A DNA stretch of 64,000 bases. Origin: Bacillota bacterium. Its GTDB lineage: Bacteria; Bacillota; Clostridia; Christensenellales; SZUA-584. Shown here piece by piece: positions 1-8,659 of the stretch. Location: NCBI GenBank assembly GCA_023390815.1, contig JAEWCC010000015.1:1-64000 (forward strand), given 5' to 3'. Every line of letters begins with the position of its first letter. Position 1 is the first letter of the stretch. The notes below the pieces were generated by a model that made no database searches, was not told where the DNA came from, and was given only the letters and a program-made list of their open reading frames with translations. The position numbers were made by a program, and so were the translations under genes.

Positions 1-9
1 AATAATCAT

Positions 10-131
10 CCACCCCTTCAAGGGGTGGTCTTTATTGGAGCCCTATAAGGGCCTATTACTGGCAATGCCTAAAGGCATATTACGGTTCCGCCAACCGCAT
101 GGGGATTGTTACCGGCAACCCTTAAAAGGGT
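10..131. repeat. Array of small hairpins at the tnpA-distal end of the IS
   Basis: Five perfect small stem-loops follow one another: 10-16/22-28, 40-44/48-52 (loop ATA), 65-70/73-78 (loop AA), 83-87/93-97, and 118-123/126-131 (loop AA, inside the last codons of tnpA). TTAC occurs between several of them (TATTAC, ATATTAC, TGTTAC). One hairpin is expected as the right-end recognition site; the others are extra copies or decayed versions. Confidence 0.6.
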
Positions 132-564
132 CTACGTACTCCTTTACTGTTGCCTGGTCGGTCTTCATGTCTTCGTCCTGTTGTTCTCTGATGTATTTGC
201 TTATCTTCTCTTTGTTCAGCCCTACGGTACTTACGTAATAGCCTTTACACCAGAACTGTCTTCGACCGTATTTGTACTTAAGGTTTGCATGCCTTTCAAA
301 TATCATCAGCGTGCTTTTCCCCTTCAAGTATCCCATAAAGTACGATACACTCATCTTTGGCGGTATTCTTACCAGCATGTGGATATGGTCTACACACGCA
401 TTCGCCTCGACAATTTCTACTTCCTTATGTTCGCATAATTCCCGTAGTATTTGTCCTATGTCCTTCTTTAGCTGCCCATATATCACTTTTCTCCTATACT
501 TCGGGGAAAATACGATGTGGTATTTGCAGTCCCATCTGGTATGTGATAAACTGCTCTCATCCAT
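109..564 (-). CDS. tnpA: IS200/IS605-family transposase TnpA
   Basis: 151-residue Y1 HUH single-strand DNA transposase. The HUH metal-binding motif is His60-Ile-His62 and the catalytic tyrosine is probably Tyr124 in the helix KISKYIREQ. Length is normal for the family, so the gene looks intact. I start it at the ATG at 564 because AAAGGAGG lies about 8 bases upstream; the open frame continues to 642 but that part has no support. The enzyme excises and inserts the element as single-stranded DNA, usually next to a short target tetranucleotide. Confidence 0.92.
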   Translation of the reverse strand: MDESSLSHTRWDCKYHIVFSPKYRRKVIYGQLKKDIGQILRELCEHKEVEIVEANACVDHIHMLVRIPPKMSVSYFMGYLKGKSTLMIFERHANLKYKYGRRQFWCKGYYVSTVGLNKEKISKYIREQQDEDMKTDQATVKEYVDPFKGCR

Positions 565-698
565 TTCTGGATACCTCCTTTGTAGAATAGAAACGGTCGG
601 CGAAACCTTTTCTATTCTACTTTTGGAGGTTCTTCTTTTCAATCGCTAAAGCTGTCCGTCCCTCCACACGCCTAGCGTGTGGTTTTTTCTACGATAAT

Positions 699-728
699 TA
701 AAAAGGGGCGGCGAAGCGCCTGCCCCTT
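699..728 (-). terminator. Rho-independent terminator of cdaA-cdaR
   Basis: Stem 703-713 with 717-728 (GC-rich, loop AAG, one bulged base) followed on the minus strand by a T run. It lies 19 bases past the cdaR stop, which fits the end of the cdaA-cdaR transcript. Confidence 0.8.
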
Positions 729-746
729 CGTTTCTGCCGTTATGTA

Positions 747-2003
747 CTATCCGCGCGTGATCGTCACAGTCACCGTCGCACTTGCCGAAAAGTTCTCGGG
801 TACAAAACCTTCGGGGATCTCGAACTTGATATCGACCGTATGGGTTCCGATGCCGAGCCCGTTAAGGTCCACATACGGCACGACATCCGCGGCGCGCAGC
901 CGGGACATCTTTGAGATTCCGGCCAGTACCGTGACGTCCACCTTGGTCTGCTCCAACTTTGCGTTTAAGCCCCCGCCCAAATTTCGAATTTCGATATTCA
1001 TACTGTTATAGGTTTCAGTGCTTGTCTTCTCACGGATCGTAACGGTCACTTGCGCCTTACCCTCGGCCAACACGGTGACACCTGTGGGCGGAGCGTAATC
1101 CAGCGGAACCGTTACGTCACTTGATGCGTTGCTGACCGGGTAGGGAACAAGCGGGATCGAAGAAACATTTGCAAGGTCCTCCGCCGAGCCGACAATCTCC
1201 ACGGTTGCCGGGTCGCATTCAATATCCGTAATCTCGTAGCCGGACGCGATACTGTCCTGCCCGGTGATTGAACCAACGGCATCCACCGGTACCGTCTTCT
1301 TGGGCAGTATATCCATATCGACGATGACCGATGGCAGGCTCCCGTAGAGTTCGGGGGCCAGCGGGTTTCCGTCACTGTCCAGTATGGTCACATCCATGCT
1401 CTTTGTATTCCATTCCTTAAGCCCGCTGACGTCAATATAGCATACCGCCCGGCTTGCCTTATCCACGTCGATTGCCGCACCGGATATCTCCACCGTACCC
1501 GTGGGAAGCGCCATGGGCTCACTCGCCCAGTATCCGTCCGCCACACTTCCCATTACCTGCAGTTCGACCGGAATGCTCTTGGGTACCTTATAGTCAATAA
1601 CAAGTTTGACTTTCGCGGGAATCACCTCAAGCACCTGACAGTTCGCATTGTTGCTTGTAGGAATGATCGGCAGTTCATATTCGCCGGGACTGCTGATTTG
1701 AGAGAGGTCAACTTTTAAAGATACCGCCGCGTTGGTCAACTGTTTGACGTAGCTCTGCTTGACGTCCACACGAACATTAGCCGCATCCGGTAGATCAGAC
1801 AGGCTTTTCGATACCGCAAGCCCTTTAGCTTCAAGCTGTTCCGTGATGGTGTTCACGGGTACGCTGCTCAGTACTTTCTCACGAGGCGGGTCGGTATCGG
1901 CAAGCACATAGCTCCACAGAACCACAGCAAAAAGCAGCGCCGCTATTTTCAGCACAAGATTATTTTTAAACAACCCCCAGATGAAATCAAGCGCCTTTTT
2001 CAT
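747..2003 (-). CDS. cdaR: YbbR-domain protein CdaR, regulator of diadenylate cyclase
   Basis: 418 residues with one N-terminal membrane anchor (about residues 12-34) and an extracellular part made of YbbR repeats of about 80-90 residues each. In Bacillota this protein sits in the membrane beside CdaA and modulates its c-di-AMP output. The start overlaps the cdaA stop by four bases (ATGA), so translation is coupled and the partnership is conserved here. glmM, often the third gene of this cluster, is absent; a terminator follows directly. The family assignment is firm; direction of regulation is not visible in sequence. Confidence 0.9.
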   Translation of the reverse strand: MKKALDFIWGLFKNNLVLKIAALLFAVVLWSYVLADTDPPREKVLSSVPVNTITEQLEAKGLAVSKSLSDLPDAANVRVDVKQSYVKQLTNAAVSLKVDLSQISSPGEYELPIIPTSNNANCQVLEVIPAKVKLVIDYKVPKSIPVELQVMGSVADGYWASEPMALPTGTVEISGAAIDVDKASRAVCYIDVSGLKEWNTKSMDVTILDSDGNPLAPELYGSLPSVIVDMDILPKKTVPVDAVGSITGQDSIASGYEITDIECDPATVEIVGSAEDLANVSSIPLVPYPVSNASSDVTVPLDYAPPTGVTVLAEGKAQVTVTIREKTSTETYNSMNIEIRNLGGGLNAKLEQTKVDVTVLAGISKMSRLRAADVVPYVDLNGLGIGTHTVDIKFEIPEGFVPENFSASATVTVTITRG

Positions 2004-2842
2004 TCTATCTCACGCCCTTTACGCTTGATGCGCAGTACGCGGTGCTTGGTCGTCTGCTTCACCATATAAAGATCCTCAAGTAAGTCACGTATCGCTTTAG
2101 AGTCCAGGTACCGCACCAGGCTGCCATCCTGCGCGACCGAAATTACACCGGTCTCCTCTGATACCACGAGCGTCACGCTATCGGATACCTCGGAAACGCC
2201 TAGCGCCGCGCGATGACGCGTACCAAGCTCCTGACCGATCTGTTTATTCTCGCTGAGCGGCAAAAAGCAGCCCGCCGCCTCGATTCGGCCGTCGCATATG
2301 ATCACTGCACCGTCGTGCAGCGGAGAATTCGTAAAAAACAGGTTTTCCAGCAGTTCGCTGGAGATCTGGGCGTCGATGCGCGTGCCGCTTTCAATCACAT
2401 CTTTAAGGCCAGTTTTGCGCTCAAAGACGATCAGCGCACCCACACGCTTTTTGGAGAGATTCAATATTGCCTTCAAAATCCGGTCGATATTTTCCTGCGC
2501 GTTACTTAGCGGCGCAGTCCCGAGTTCGATCGTTCCGCGGCCCAGCTTAGCCAGTGCGCGCCGCAATTCGGGCTGAAATATGATGACGAGAACGACCGCT
2601 CCCGCGTTGAGCACGTAATTAAGTATCCAGAACGTACCCACCAATCCTAAAAAATCGGTAACCCACGCGGCAAGCAATATGACGCCAAGGCCTTTTAAGA
2701 CCTGCATCGCACGCGTATTGGATGTGAGCTTTAAAAGCCAGTAGATGATGACGCTCAACAGAATAATGTCGAGCGCGTCAATCCATCCGAAATCGGACAG
2801 ACTTTCGACTATGGCGTTATAGATATTCTCCAAATAAAACAC
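2000..2842 (-). CDS. cdaA: Diadenylate cyclase CdaA (DisA_N domain)
   Basis: Makes c-di-AMP from two ATP at the membrane. Three N-terminal membrane segments (about residues 24-40, 50-66, 70-90) precede the DisA_N catalytic domain, with the diagnostic DGA at 177-179 and RHR at 209-211. Length 280 is normal. Two starts are possible: GTG at 2842, or TTG at 2833, which has AAAGGGTG at better spacing; I give the longer. First gene of a two-gene operon with cdaR. A TTGACA hexamer at 2948-2953 on the minus strand could be its -35 box. Confidence 0.95.
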   Translation of the reverse strand: MFYLENIYNAIVESLSDFGWIDALDIILLSVIIYWLLKLTSNTRAMQVLKGLGVILLAAWVTDFLGLVGTFWILNYVLNAGAVVLVIIFQPELRRALAKLGRGTIELGTAPLSNAQENIDRILKAILNLSKKRVGALIVFERKTGLKDVIESGTRIDAQISSELLENLFFTNSPLHDGAVIICDGRIEAAGCFLPLSENKQIGQELGTRHRAALGVSEVSDSVTLVVSEETGVISVAQDGSLVRYLDSKAIRDLLEDLYMVKQTTKHRVLRIKRKGREIE

Positions 2843-3028
2843 CCTTTACTTATATTCCTGCTGCCACCTTTTCCACCCCGCGGCGCCATGATACTATACA
2901 TCCATTATACGCGCTGCGGCTCAATATAAACTGATTATAATCGAAAATGTCAAAAAAGCCTACCACAATTTTTTAAACAGTTTGGAAACGATACAAATGA
3001 ATACCGCTTTACCCGATCAAAATAACAG

Positions 3029-3056
3029 TTGCTTTTTAATAATGTTATGTTATAAT
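3029..3056 (+). promoter_or_regulatory. Predicted sigma-A promoter of rpmE
   Basis: TTGCTT at 3029-3034, a 16-base spacer, and a perfect TATAAT at 3051-3056, about 50 bases ahead of the rpmE start. No Zur-box-like palindrome was recognised. Confidence 0.6.
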
Positions 3057-3105
3057 GTTTTTTGCGGCTTTGCGGCTGCAATTGGGCAAACAGAGGTGAG
3101 ATGCG

Positions 3106-3306
3106 ATGAAACAGGGAATCCATCCCGAATATCACGAGTGCAAGGTGACCTGCGCATGCGGTGAAACGTTCACCACGGGTTCGGTAAAGAAGGAACTGAG
3201 AGTGGACATTTGCTCCAAGTGCCATCCTTTCTTTACGGGCAAGCAGAAGCTGGTCGATACGGGCGGCCGCGTAGACCGTTTCAACAAAAGATACGGCATC
3301 AAATAG
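3106..3306 (+). CDS. rpmE: 50S ribosomal protein L31, zinc-binding form
   Basis: 66 residues, the C+ form of L31 with Cys16, Cys18, Cys36 and Cys39 placed to hold zinc. A purine-rich GAGGTGAG precedes the ATG. L31 lies at the central protuberance and contacts both subunits. The gene is followed by its own terminator; prmC and prfA downstream are its usual neighbours in Bacillota. Confidence 0.97.
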   Translation: MKQGIHPEYHECKVTCACGETFTTGSVKKELRVDICSKCHPFFTGKQKLVDTGGRVDRFNKRYGIK

Positions 3307-3322
3307 TCGCTTTGGGCTTACG

Positions 3323-3348
3323 CAGACCGGACCATTTCGGTCTGTTTT
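3323..3348 (+). terminator. Terminator after rpmE
   Basis: CAGACCG at 3323-3329 pairs with CGGTCTG at 3338-3344 and is followed by TTTT. It separates rpmE from the DUF1385 gene, though read-through cannot be excluded because no strong promoter is seen in the next 80 bases. Confidence 0.7.
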
Positions 3349-3427
3349 ACTTTATACGGGGTTCCCAAAAGCGTCGGCTTTTTGGGGTATTTTATACGGG
3401 CAGATGCCCGGGGAATGAGGCAACCCG

Positions 3428-4456
3428 GTGAAAAAATGCAACGTTGGCGGCCAGGGGGTTTTAGAGGGCGTTATGATGCGCTCCCCAACCACAGCCGGAC
3501 TTGCGGTGCGCAAGGCAACGGGCGAAATTGTTTTCGAGAAAGAGCCCGTACCAAACAAAAAGAATAAGTTTACCAAACTGCTTTTCGTGCGCGGCGTCGT
3601 ATCGTTCGTCGATATGATGGCTTACGGCGTCAAGACCGTAACAAAATCCGCCAAGCTCTATGGCGAAGCGGAAGAGGAGTACAAGCCTTCGCGGTTTGAA
3701 AACTTTCTCGCGAAGAAAACCGGCAAGGACGTGATGGATATCGCGATGGTTTTCGCCGTGGTGATTGCGCTGGCGCTTGCGGTGGGTATATTCTTCGTGC
3801 TGCCCTATGTGCTCGCGGAACTCATCAAACCCCATGTTCAGTCAAGCATCGTGATGGGGCTTATTGAGGGCGGCATTCGTCTGGTGATCTTCCTGCTGTA
3901 TATCATCGGCATCACATTTATGAAGGACATCAAGCGCGTATTCCGCTATCACGGCGCAGAGCACAAAACCATCAACTGCTTTGAGCATGAAGAACCGCTG
4001 ACAGTGGAAAACATCCAAAAGTACAAAACGCTGCACCCACGCTGCGGGACGAGCTATCTGCTGCTAGTGATCGTGATCTCAATTTTACTGTTTTCGCTCA
4101 TTCCGTGGGATATCTCGCGGCTCGCTAAATTCGGTCTGCGGCTTGCCATGCTGCCTGTTGTCGCAGGTGTCGCATACGAGTTCTTAAAGTTCGCAGCTAT
4201 GAGCGATGCGCTGTTCTTCCGTATCATCCGCTGGCCGGGGCTCATGTTGCAGAAGCTGACCACTGCGCCCCCGGACGACAGCATGGTAGAAGTTGCGATT
4301 GTCGCGTTCAGCGCGGCCATGAACGAGATGGACGACGAGGCGCTTAAAGCGCTGGCAGACGGTTTCCGCAGGCCGGGAACCACCGGAGAAAAGAAACCAG
4401 AGACCGTCGAAGAAAAGAAAGAAGAAAACGAGGTCCAGCCGCAAGCGGAAAATTAG
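3428..4456 (+). CDS. DUF1385 family membrane protein (YqhQ-like)
   Basis: 342 residues beginning with the family signature GGQGVLEGVMMRSP near residue 7, then a cytoplasmic stretch, membrane segments around 100-125, 135-160, 205-225 and 230-250, the conserved YHGAEHKT motif around 177, and a charged Glu/Lys-rich tail. The family is widespread in Bacillota, typically next to rpmE and prmC/prfA, and its biochemical role is not established. GTG start at 3428 with GAGG eight bases upstream. Ends 4 bases before prmC. Confidence 0.9.
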   Translation: MKKCNVGGQGVLEGVMMRSPTTAGLAVRKATGEIVFEKEPVPNKKNKFTKLLFVRGVVSFVDMMAYGVKTVTKSAKLYGEAEEEYKPSRFENFLAKKTGKDVMDIAMVFAVVIALALAVGIFFVLPYVLAELIKPHVQSSIVMGLIEGGIRLVIFLLYIIGITFMKDIKRVFRYHGAEHKTINCFEHEEPLTVENIQKYKTLHPRCGTSYLLLVIVISILLFSLIPWDISRLAKFGLRLAMLPVVAGVAYEFLKFAAMSDALFFRIIRWPGLMLQKLTTAPPDDSMVEVAIVAFSAAMNEMDDEALKALADGFRRPGTTGEKKPETVEEKKEENEVQPQAEN

Positions 4457-4460
4457 CGCT

Positions 4461-5348
4461 ATGACAGCGAGAGAAGCTTTTATCTGCGTACGAAACGACT
4501 TAAAGAGCGCATGTATTGCCGAGCCGGATTCCAAAGCCCGGGAGATAGTGGCCTATGCCCTGGGCATCGACTACGCGGATATTTTTTTCTATCAGCACAT
4601 CGAACCGGGTACGATCGAGACGATCAAGGCAATGGCCCGGCGATGCGCGTTGAACGAACCCGTGCAATACATCACAGGAAAGTCCTATTTCAGGCATCTC
4701 ACGCTCAGCGTCACGTCCGATGTACTGATCCCACGCAGGGAAACGGAGCTTGTTGCGGAAAAAGCGATCGAGCTGATTGCCCGGCATGGCCTGTCCGATG
4801 TGCTGGATATGTGCACCGGCAGCGGCTGCATCGCGATCTCTGTTGCGACCGAGACGCAGGCAAGCGTGGAGGCGTGCGATATCAGCGAAAAAGCGTTGAA
4901 ACTCGCGCGGCAGAACGCGATCGCTCACGGCGCCGCAATACGCTTTTTCACGAGCGATATGTTTGTCGACGTGAATCGGACATATGACCTCATCGTATCC
5001 AACCCGCCCTACGTCAGCGAAGAGGAATACGAGACACTGACCGAGGATGTACGCCGCTATGAGCCGCAGCTGGCGCTCGTCGCGGATGACGGGCTGACGT
5101 TTTACCGGCGTATCGCACAGGAGGCCGGGCAATTTCTTGCCGAGGGCGGCATGCTCGTGCTGGAAATCGGCGCAAGGCAGGCAGCACATATCGCGGCTCT
5201 GCTCGCACAGGATTTTACCGATATTGCGTGTTTTAAAGATTATGAAGGACGGGACCGTATCATCACGGCCCGAAAAAAACAGGGTGTGCAATGTTTGACA
5301 AACTCGACGAACATAAGAAAAGATTTCTGCTGCTCGAGCAAGAGCTGA
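4461..5348 (+). CDS. prmC: Release factor glutamine N5-methyltransferase PrmC
   Basis: Methylates the GGQ glutamine of release factors using S-adenosylmethionine. The SAM-binding motif DMCTGSGCIA is at 116-125 and the catalytic NPPY at 181-184; IPRRETE at 90-96 is also family-typical. The reading frame runs 58 bases into prfA and ends in a low-similarity tail (about the last 18 residues), so the functional fold probably ends near residue 275. Its substrate gene, prfA, follows directly, the usual arrangement. Confidence 0.95.
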   Translation: MTAREAFICVRNDLKSACIAEPDSKAREIVAYALGIDYADIFFYQHIEPGTIETIKAMARRCALNEPVQYITGKSYFRHLTLSVTSDVLIPRRETELVAEKAIELIARHGLSDVLDMCTGSGCIAISVATETQASVEACDISEKALKLARQNAIAHGAAIRFFTSDMFVDVNRTYDLIVSNPPYVSEEEYETLTEDVRRYEPQLALVADDGLTFYRRIAQEAGQFLAEGGMLVLEIGARQAAHIAALLAQDFTDIACFKDYEGRDRIITARKKQGVQCLTNSTNIRKDFCCSSKS

Positions 5349-6355
5349 GCAAGTCGGATACCATCGCCAATCAGGAGCTGTACGCAAAGCTCGCCAAAGA
5401 GCATTCGTCACTATCCGAAATCGTGGCCCAGTACGACGCGTATAACGCCGTACGTCAACAGATTGCTGATGCAATGCAGATGGCTGGCGACAGCGACCCG
5501 GATATTGCAGACATGGCGAAAGAGGAACTCTCCGCGCTGCAGCAGGAATTGCAGCGGCTGGCGGATGAATTAAAGTTGCTCCTGGTGCCTAAGGATCCGA
5601 ACGATGACAAGAACGTGGTGCTCGAGATTCGCGCAGGCACGGGCGGAGATGAGGCCGCGCTGTTTGGCAGCGATCTACTGCGCATGTATACGCGCTACGC
5701 AGAGCGCACCGGCTATGGCCTCGAATGGCTCACCACCAACATGACCGAGCTGGGAGGGGTTAAGGAAGTAACGCTGCTGATTTCAGGGCGAGGCGCTTAT
5801 TCACGTCTCAAGTACGAAAGCGGCGTACACCGTGTGCAGCGCGTACCGGAGACGGAATCCGCGGGCCGCATCCATACCTCCGCCGCGACGGTGGCCGTAC
5901 TGCCGGAAGCGCAGGACGTAGACGTGGAGATCAATCCGGCTGATCTGCGCATCGACGTGTACCGCTCGTCCGGTCATGGCGGACAGAGCGTCAACACGAC
6001 CGACTCCGCCGTTCGCATTACACACGTGCCCACCGGCCTGGTCGTCACCTGCCAAGACGAGAAATCGCAGCTGAAGAACAAGGAAAAAGCGCTCAAGGTG
6101 TTGAAGGCGCGCCTATATGATGCAGCCAAGCAGGCACAGGATAAAGAGATGTCGCAAAATCGCAAAAGCCAGATCGGATCGGGAGACCGCAGTGAACGCA
6201 TCCGCACCTATAACTTTCCGCAGGGACGCGTGACCGATCACCGGATATCGCTGACACTTTACCGGTTGGAACAGTTCCTTGACGGCGATATGAACGAGAT
6301 GATCGATGCATTGATACTCGACGAGAAGACGCGAGCACTATCGGCACAGGAATAA
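5291..6355 (+). CDS. prfA: Peptide chain release factor 1
   Basis: 354 residues, normal length. The PxT tripeptide anticodon that reads UAG/UAA is PET at 186-188, and GGQ is at 230-232, the glutamine PrmC methylates. The ATG at 5291 lies inside the end of prmC with only a weak ribosome site (AGGGTG), suggesting translational coupling. A terminator follows 16 bases after the stop. Confidence 0.97.
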   Translation: MFDKLDEHKKRFLLLEQELSKSDTIANQELYAKLAKEHSSLSEIVAQYDAYNAVRQQIADAMQMAGDSDPDIADMAKEELSALQQELQRLADELKLLLVPKDPNDDKNVVLEIRAGTGGDEAALFGSDLLRMYTRYAERTGYGLEWLTTNMTELGGVKEVTLLISGRGAYSRLKYESGVHRVQRVPETESAGRIHTSAATVAVLPEAQDVDVEINPADLRIDVYRSSGHGGQSVNTTDSAVRITHVPTGLVVTCQDEKSQLKNKEKALKVLKARLYDAAKQAQDKEMSQNRKSQIGSGDRSERIRTYNFPQGRVTDHRISLTLYRLEQFLDGDMNEMIDALILDEKTRALSAQE

Positions 6356-6370
6356 TGTAGATTACCACAG

Positions 6371-6406
6371 GCTCCGCAGGTTAGCCCCTAGCGGAGCTTT
6401 TGTTTT
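6371..6406 (+). terminator. Terminator of the prmC-prfA operon
   Basis: GCTCCGC at 6371-6377 pairs with GCGGAGC at 6391-6397, followed by TTTTGTTTT. Confidence 0.85.
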
Positions 6407-6412
6407 AGGCAA

Positions 6413-6640
6413 TGCGATTACCGTGCGACGCCGAAGCGGGCGACACATGTCATATCTGCGAAATCAACCGGGATACTCTGGGCTACGGATTTCCGCAGGC
6501 CAAACGCAGGCGCGGCTTGATTGCATATTGGCAACAGCCAATAGCAGAATCTTTGTAGCCTGCTTTGAGGTCGTGGGGTATATCCACGGCAGCGCATATG
6601 ACTGCACTTACCATGAATCACTTAAAACACAGAAAACTTG
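6413..6640 (+). pseudogene. Decayed N-terminal part of a GNAT-type acetyltransferase
   Basis: No intact gene lies between 6406 and 6798, but two frames together read like the start of a GNAT acetyltransferase. From the ATG at 6413 one frame gives CHICEINRDTLGYGFPQAK, then a second frame takes over near 6500 and gives ARLDCILATANSRIFVA and VVGYIHGSAYDCTYH, typical of the beta2-beta4 region. The acetyl-CoA-binding half is missing. At least one frameshift plus truncation, hence a relic. Family assignment by eye only. The rest of the gap to 6798 is AT-rich with nothing recognisable. Confidence 0.45.
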
Positions 6641-6798
6641 GCCAAGTAATTCTGACCAGCAACCGTCATTTCAGTAAATACAACATCATATTAAAATATT
6701 TCAGGGTTTTATTCAAAATAATGCTATATCAATGGGTTAATAATCCACATTTTGTACCGATTCTATAGTTACAACCCAAAAGGAAAGAGGATAGGCTT

Positions 6799-7785
6799 TT
6801 GGAAAGAAAGACAATCCTTATTATTGATGACTCGGTACTCGTGGTGGAAATGCTTAATCGTATTCTGTCCATCGACTACCGCGTTTGCTATACGGTGGAT
6901 GCAGGCCTTGGAATCACTTCTTCCCTGCAGGTCCAGCCTGATTTGATTTTGCTCGATATTGTCCTTGGCAATATGGACGGATTTGAAGTATGCCGGCAGC
7001 TCAAAGCCGAGCCCAGAACGCGCGACATTCCCGTAATTTTCTTAACGTCCGATCAGGACTCGGCCAGCGAAGCCAGGGGATTTGAAGTAGGCGGAGTAGA
7101 CTATATACTAAAACCTTTTAACCCTGTTGTGGTATTGGCTCGCATCAAAAACCATATTCAGATGGCTAATTACGTTAAGGAGCTTCAAAGGCTTTACAGC
7201 CTCGCGCTCGATTCAAACCCGATCACATTTTTGCCGGGCAACAACAGCATCCAGATGCATATTACACAGCTTATCGGCGAAAGAAAGCACACTGTTTGCT
7301 ATGCCGACCTGGACCACTTTAAATCCTACAACGACCGCTACGGCTTCGCCAACGGTGATCGGATTATACGCTTTACAGCGGATTTAATGCAGTATGTCAG
7401 TAAAACGATGGCGATCGAGGATATATTCTTCGGTCATATCGGTGGAGACGACTTTGTCTTTACTCTCGAGACGCATAATGCAAATGAATATGTCCACATG
7501 CTGCTCGATATATTTGACCGCCAGATTACATGCTATTATCATCGGGATGATTTGGATCGAGGCTATATTACCGCCAAAGACCGAAACGATTTTGAATTTC
7601 GTGCCCCCATTATGTCGCTGAGTATAGCCGGGGTACATCTGGCGGACTGTCAAAGCTCCGACTTTTTTGGAGTCAACGATTTATGCACAGCGCTCAAATA
7701 CAAAGCGAAAAAAATACCTGGCAGCGTTTATATCACCCCGCAGGAAACGGTTCGCTCTGTGAAATCCTGTATGAAGCATTCATAG
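6799..7785 (+). CDS. Response regulator with GGDEF-type output domain
   Basis: 328 residues. Receiver domain about 4-120 with acidic pair Asp10/Asp11, phosphoacceptor Asp53, Thr83 and Lys105 all in place. The second domain carries the metal-binding ADLDHF, the substrate helix YGFANGDR and GGDDF at 215-219, an accepted active variant of GGDEF, so diguanylate cyclase activity is plausible. No RxxD inhibitory site is seen five residues before it. TTG start with AGGAAAGAGG upstream. No histidine kinase is nearby, so it is an orphan regulator. Confidence 0.85.
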   Translation: MERKTILIIDDSVLVVEMLNRILSIDYRVCYTVDAGLGITSSLQVQPDLILLDIVLGNMDGFEVCRQLKAEPRTRDIPVIFLTSDQDSASEARGFEVGGVDYILKPFNPVVVLARIKNHIQMANYVKELQRLYSLALDSNPITFLPGNNSIQMHITQLIGERKHTVCYADLDHFKSYNDRYGFANGDRIIRFTADLMQYVSKTMAIEDIFFGHIGGDDFVFTLETHNANEYVHMLLDIFDRQITCYYHRDDLDRGYITAKDRNDFEFRAPIMSLSIAGVHLADCQSSDFFGVNDLCTALKYKAKKIPGSVYITPQETVRSVKSCMKHS

Positions 7786-7842
7786 GCAATTGTACAGATG
7801 ACATCTTTGATTTGAGAGTAACGAGCTTTATTCTCTTCCAGA

Positions 7843-7875
7843 CAAATAAGAGCTGTATGCAACAGCCCTTATTTG
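7843..7875. terminator. Long hairpin after the response regulator gene
   Basis: A 14-base stem with one mismatch (7843-7856 with 7862-7875, loop ATGCA). There is no clear T run on either side, so it may stabilise the transcript rather than terminate it. Confidence 0.4.
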
Positions 7876-8011
7876 CGGAGGCGAATGAAAGAACAATGAC
7901 ACTGGCGCTTACTCTATCTTATTATTAACAGAAATAAAATATCCACGCAAACGCCCGATTGCTATAATATCGGAAGCATACGGGAGTAAATACTCGCTAA
8001 TTTGATTTGTT

Positions 8012-8039
8012 ACGTAAATATTACGTTTTTTATTTTTTT
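8012..8039 (+). terminator. Hairpin with T-rich tail
   Basis: ACGTAA at 8012-8017 and TTACGT at 8021-8026 (loop ATA) followed by T-rich sequence. It lies between convergent genes; the stem is AT-rich, so strength is doubtful. Nothing else is seen between 7876 and 8077. Confidence 0.45.
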
Positions 8040-8077
8040 GTTATAATTATATGATCAGAGATATGCCAATGCTGCTC

Positions 8078-8659
8078 TTACGGCATGTCGAGCAAATATT
8101 GTTTTAAGCATTCGATATCCTGCCAATACACCGGTTTTATGGCGGGATTATAGATAAGACTGGCCGGATGGTACAGTGGAAACAGCGTATATTCGTGTGT
8201 CAATGCCCTGGCAGGAATACACTGTGCATGACAGGAACCGATCACGATGCGGTTGTCGCCGGTAAGGCTTTTAAGCGGCACATTGCCCAGCGTAACTACA
8301 ACGCGCGGAGCAACCGTTTCGATCTCCCTTAGAAGGCAGGGCAGCATACAGGAGATTTCCTCCTTTGCAGGGGGACGGTTGGAGAGCGAGCCTTTCGCGC
8401 TCACCTTATACGGCCTGAATTTCACCACATTGGTAATGTAGATATCGACGCGCGAAAGCATAAGCGCCTGCAGGAATGCATCAAGATTCTTGCCCGCCTT
8501 GCCTATGAACGGACGGGAAAGCCTCGTTTCCTCCGCCCCCGGCGCTTCGCCCACCAGCATGACGCGCGCACCATTTGGCCCTTCTCCAAATACCATGTCC
8601 AAAGCCGTCCTGCCGAATACAGCCCCGGCACGCACAATATCGTCACGAATCGATTGCAT
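8078..8659 (-). CDS. Family-4-like uracil-DNA glycosylase lacking the iron-sulfur ligands
   Basis: 193 residues of the UDG superfamily: motif A GEAPGAEE at 37-44, RPFIGKAG following it, and motif B HPAS at 164-167. Family 4 enzymes hold a [4Fe-4S] cluster with four Cys; here the N-terminal CxxC segment is absent, the third position is Phe81 and only the fourth (Cys104) remains, so a cluster is unlikely. The neighbour upstream keeps all four. The start overlaps that gene by 17 bases and has GGAGG upstream, so the two are co-translated. Probably a diverged paralogue; substrate preference unknown. Confidence 0.8.
   Translation of the reverse strand: MQSIRDDIVRAGAVFGRTALDMVFGEGPNGARVMLVGEAPGAEETRLSRPFIGKAGKNLDAFLQALMLSRVDIYITNVVKFRPYKVSAKGSLSNRPPAKEEISCMLPCLLREIETVAPRVVVTLGNVPLKSLTGDNRIVIGSCHAQCIPARALTHEYTLFPLYHPASLIYNPAIKPVYWQDIECLKQYLLDMP

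Larger units (their letters stand above)
10..682 (-). mobile_element. IS200/IS605-family element carrying only tnpA
   Basis: A Y1-type transposase gene is bracketed by two perfect stem-loops: stem 10-16/22-28 on the far side and stem 664-671/675-682 (loop CTA) upstream of the gene. IS200/IS605 elements lack inverted terminal repeats and instead have subterminal hairpins that the transposase binds as single-stranded DNA, so this layout fits. No tnpB or omega-RNA-type gene follows, which makes it an IS200-like single-gene element. The exact cleavage sites are not assigned, and the left end is near the window edge. Confidence 0.8.

Noticed and set aside
3352..3576. Minus-strand frame between rpmE and DUF1385
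   Set aside because: Lies over the terminator and the 5' part of the DUF1385 gene; no features of a gene.
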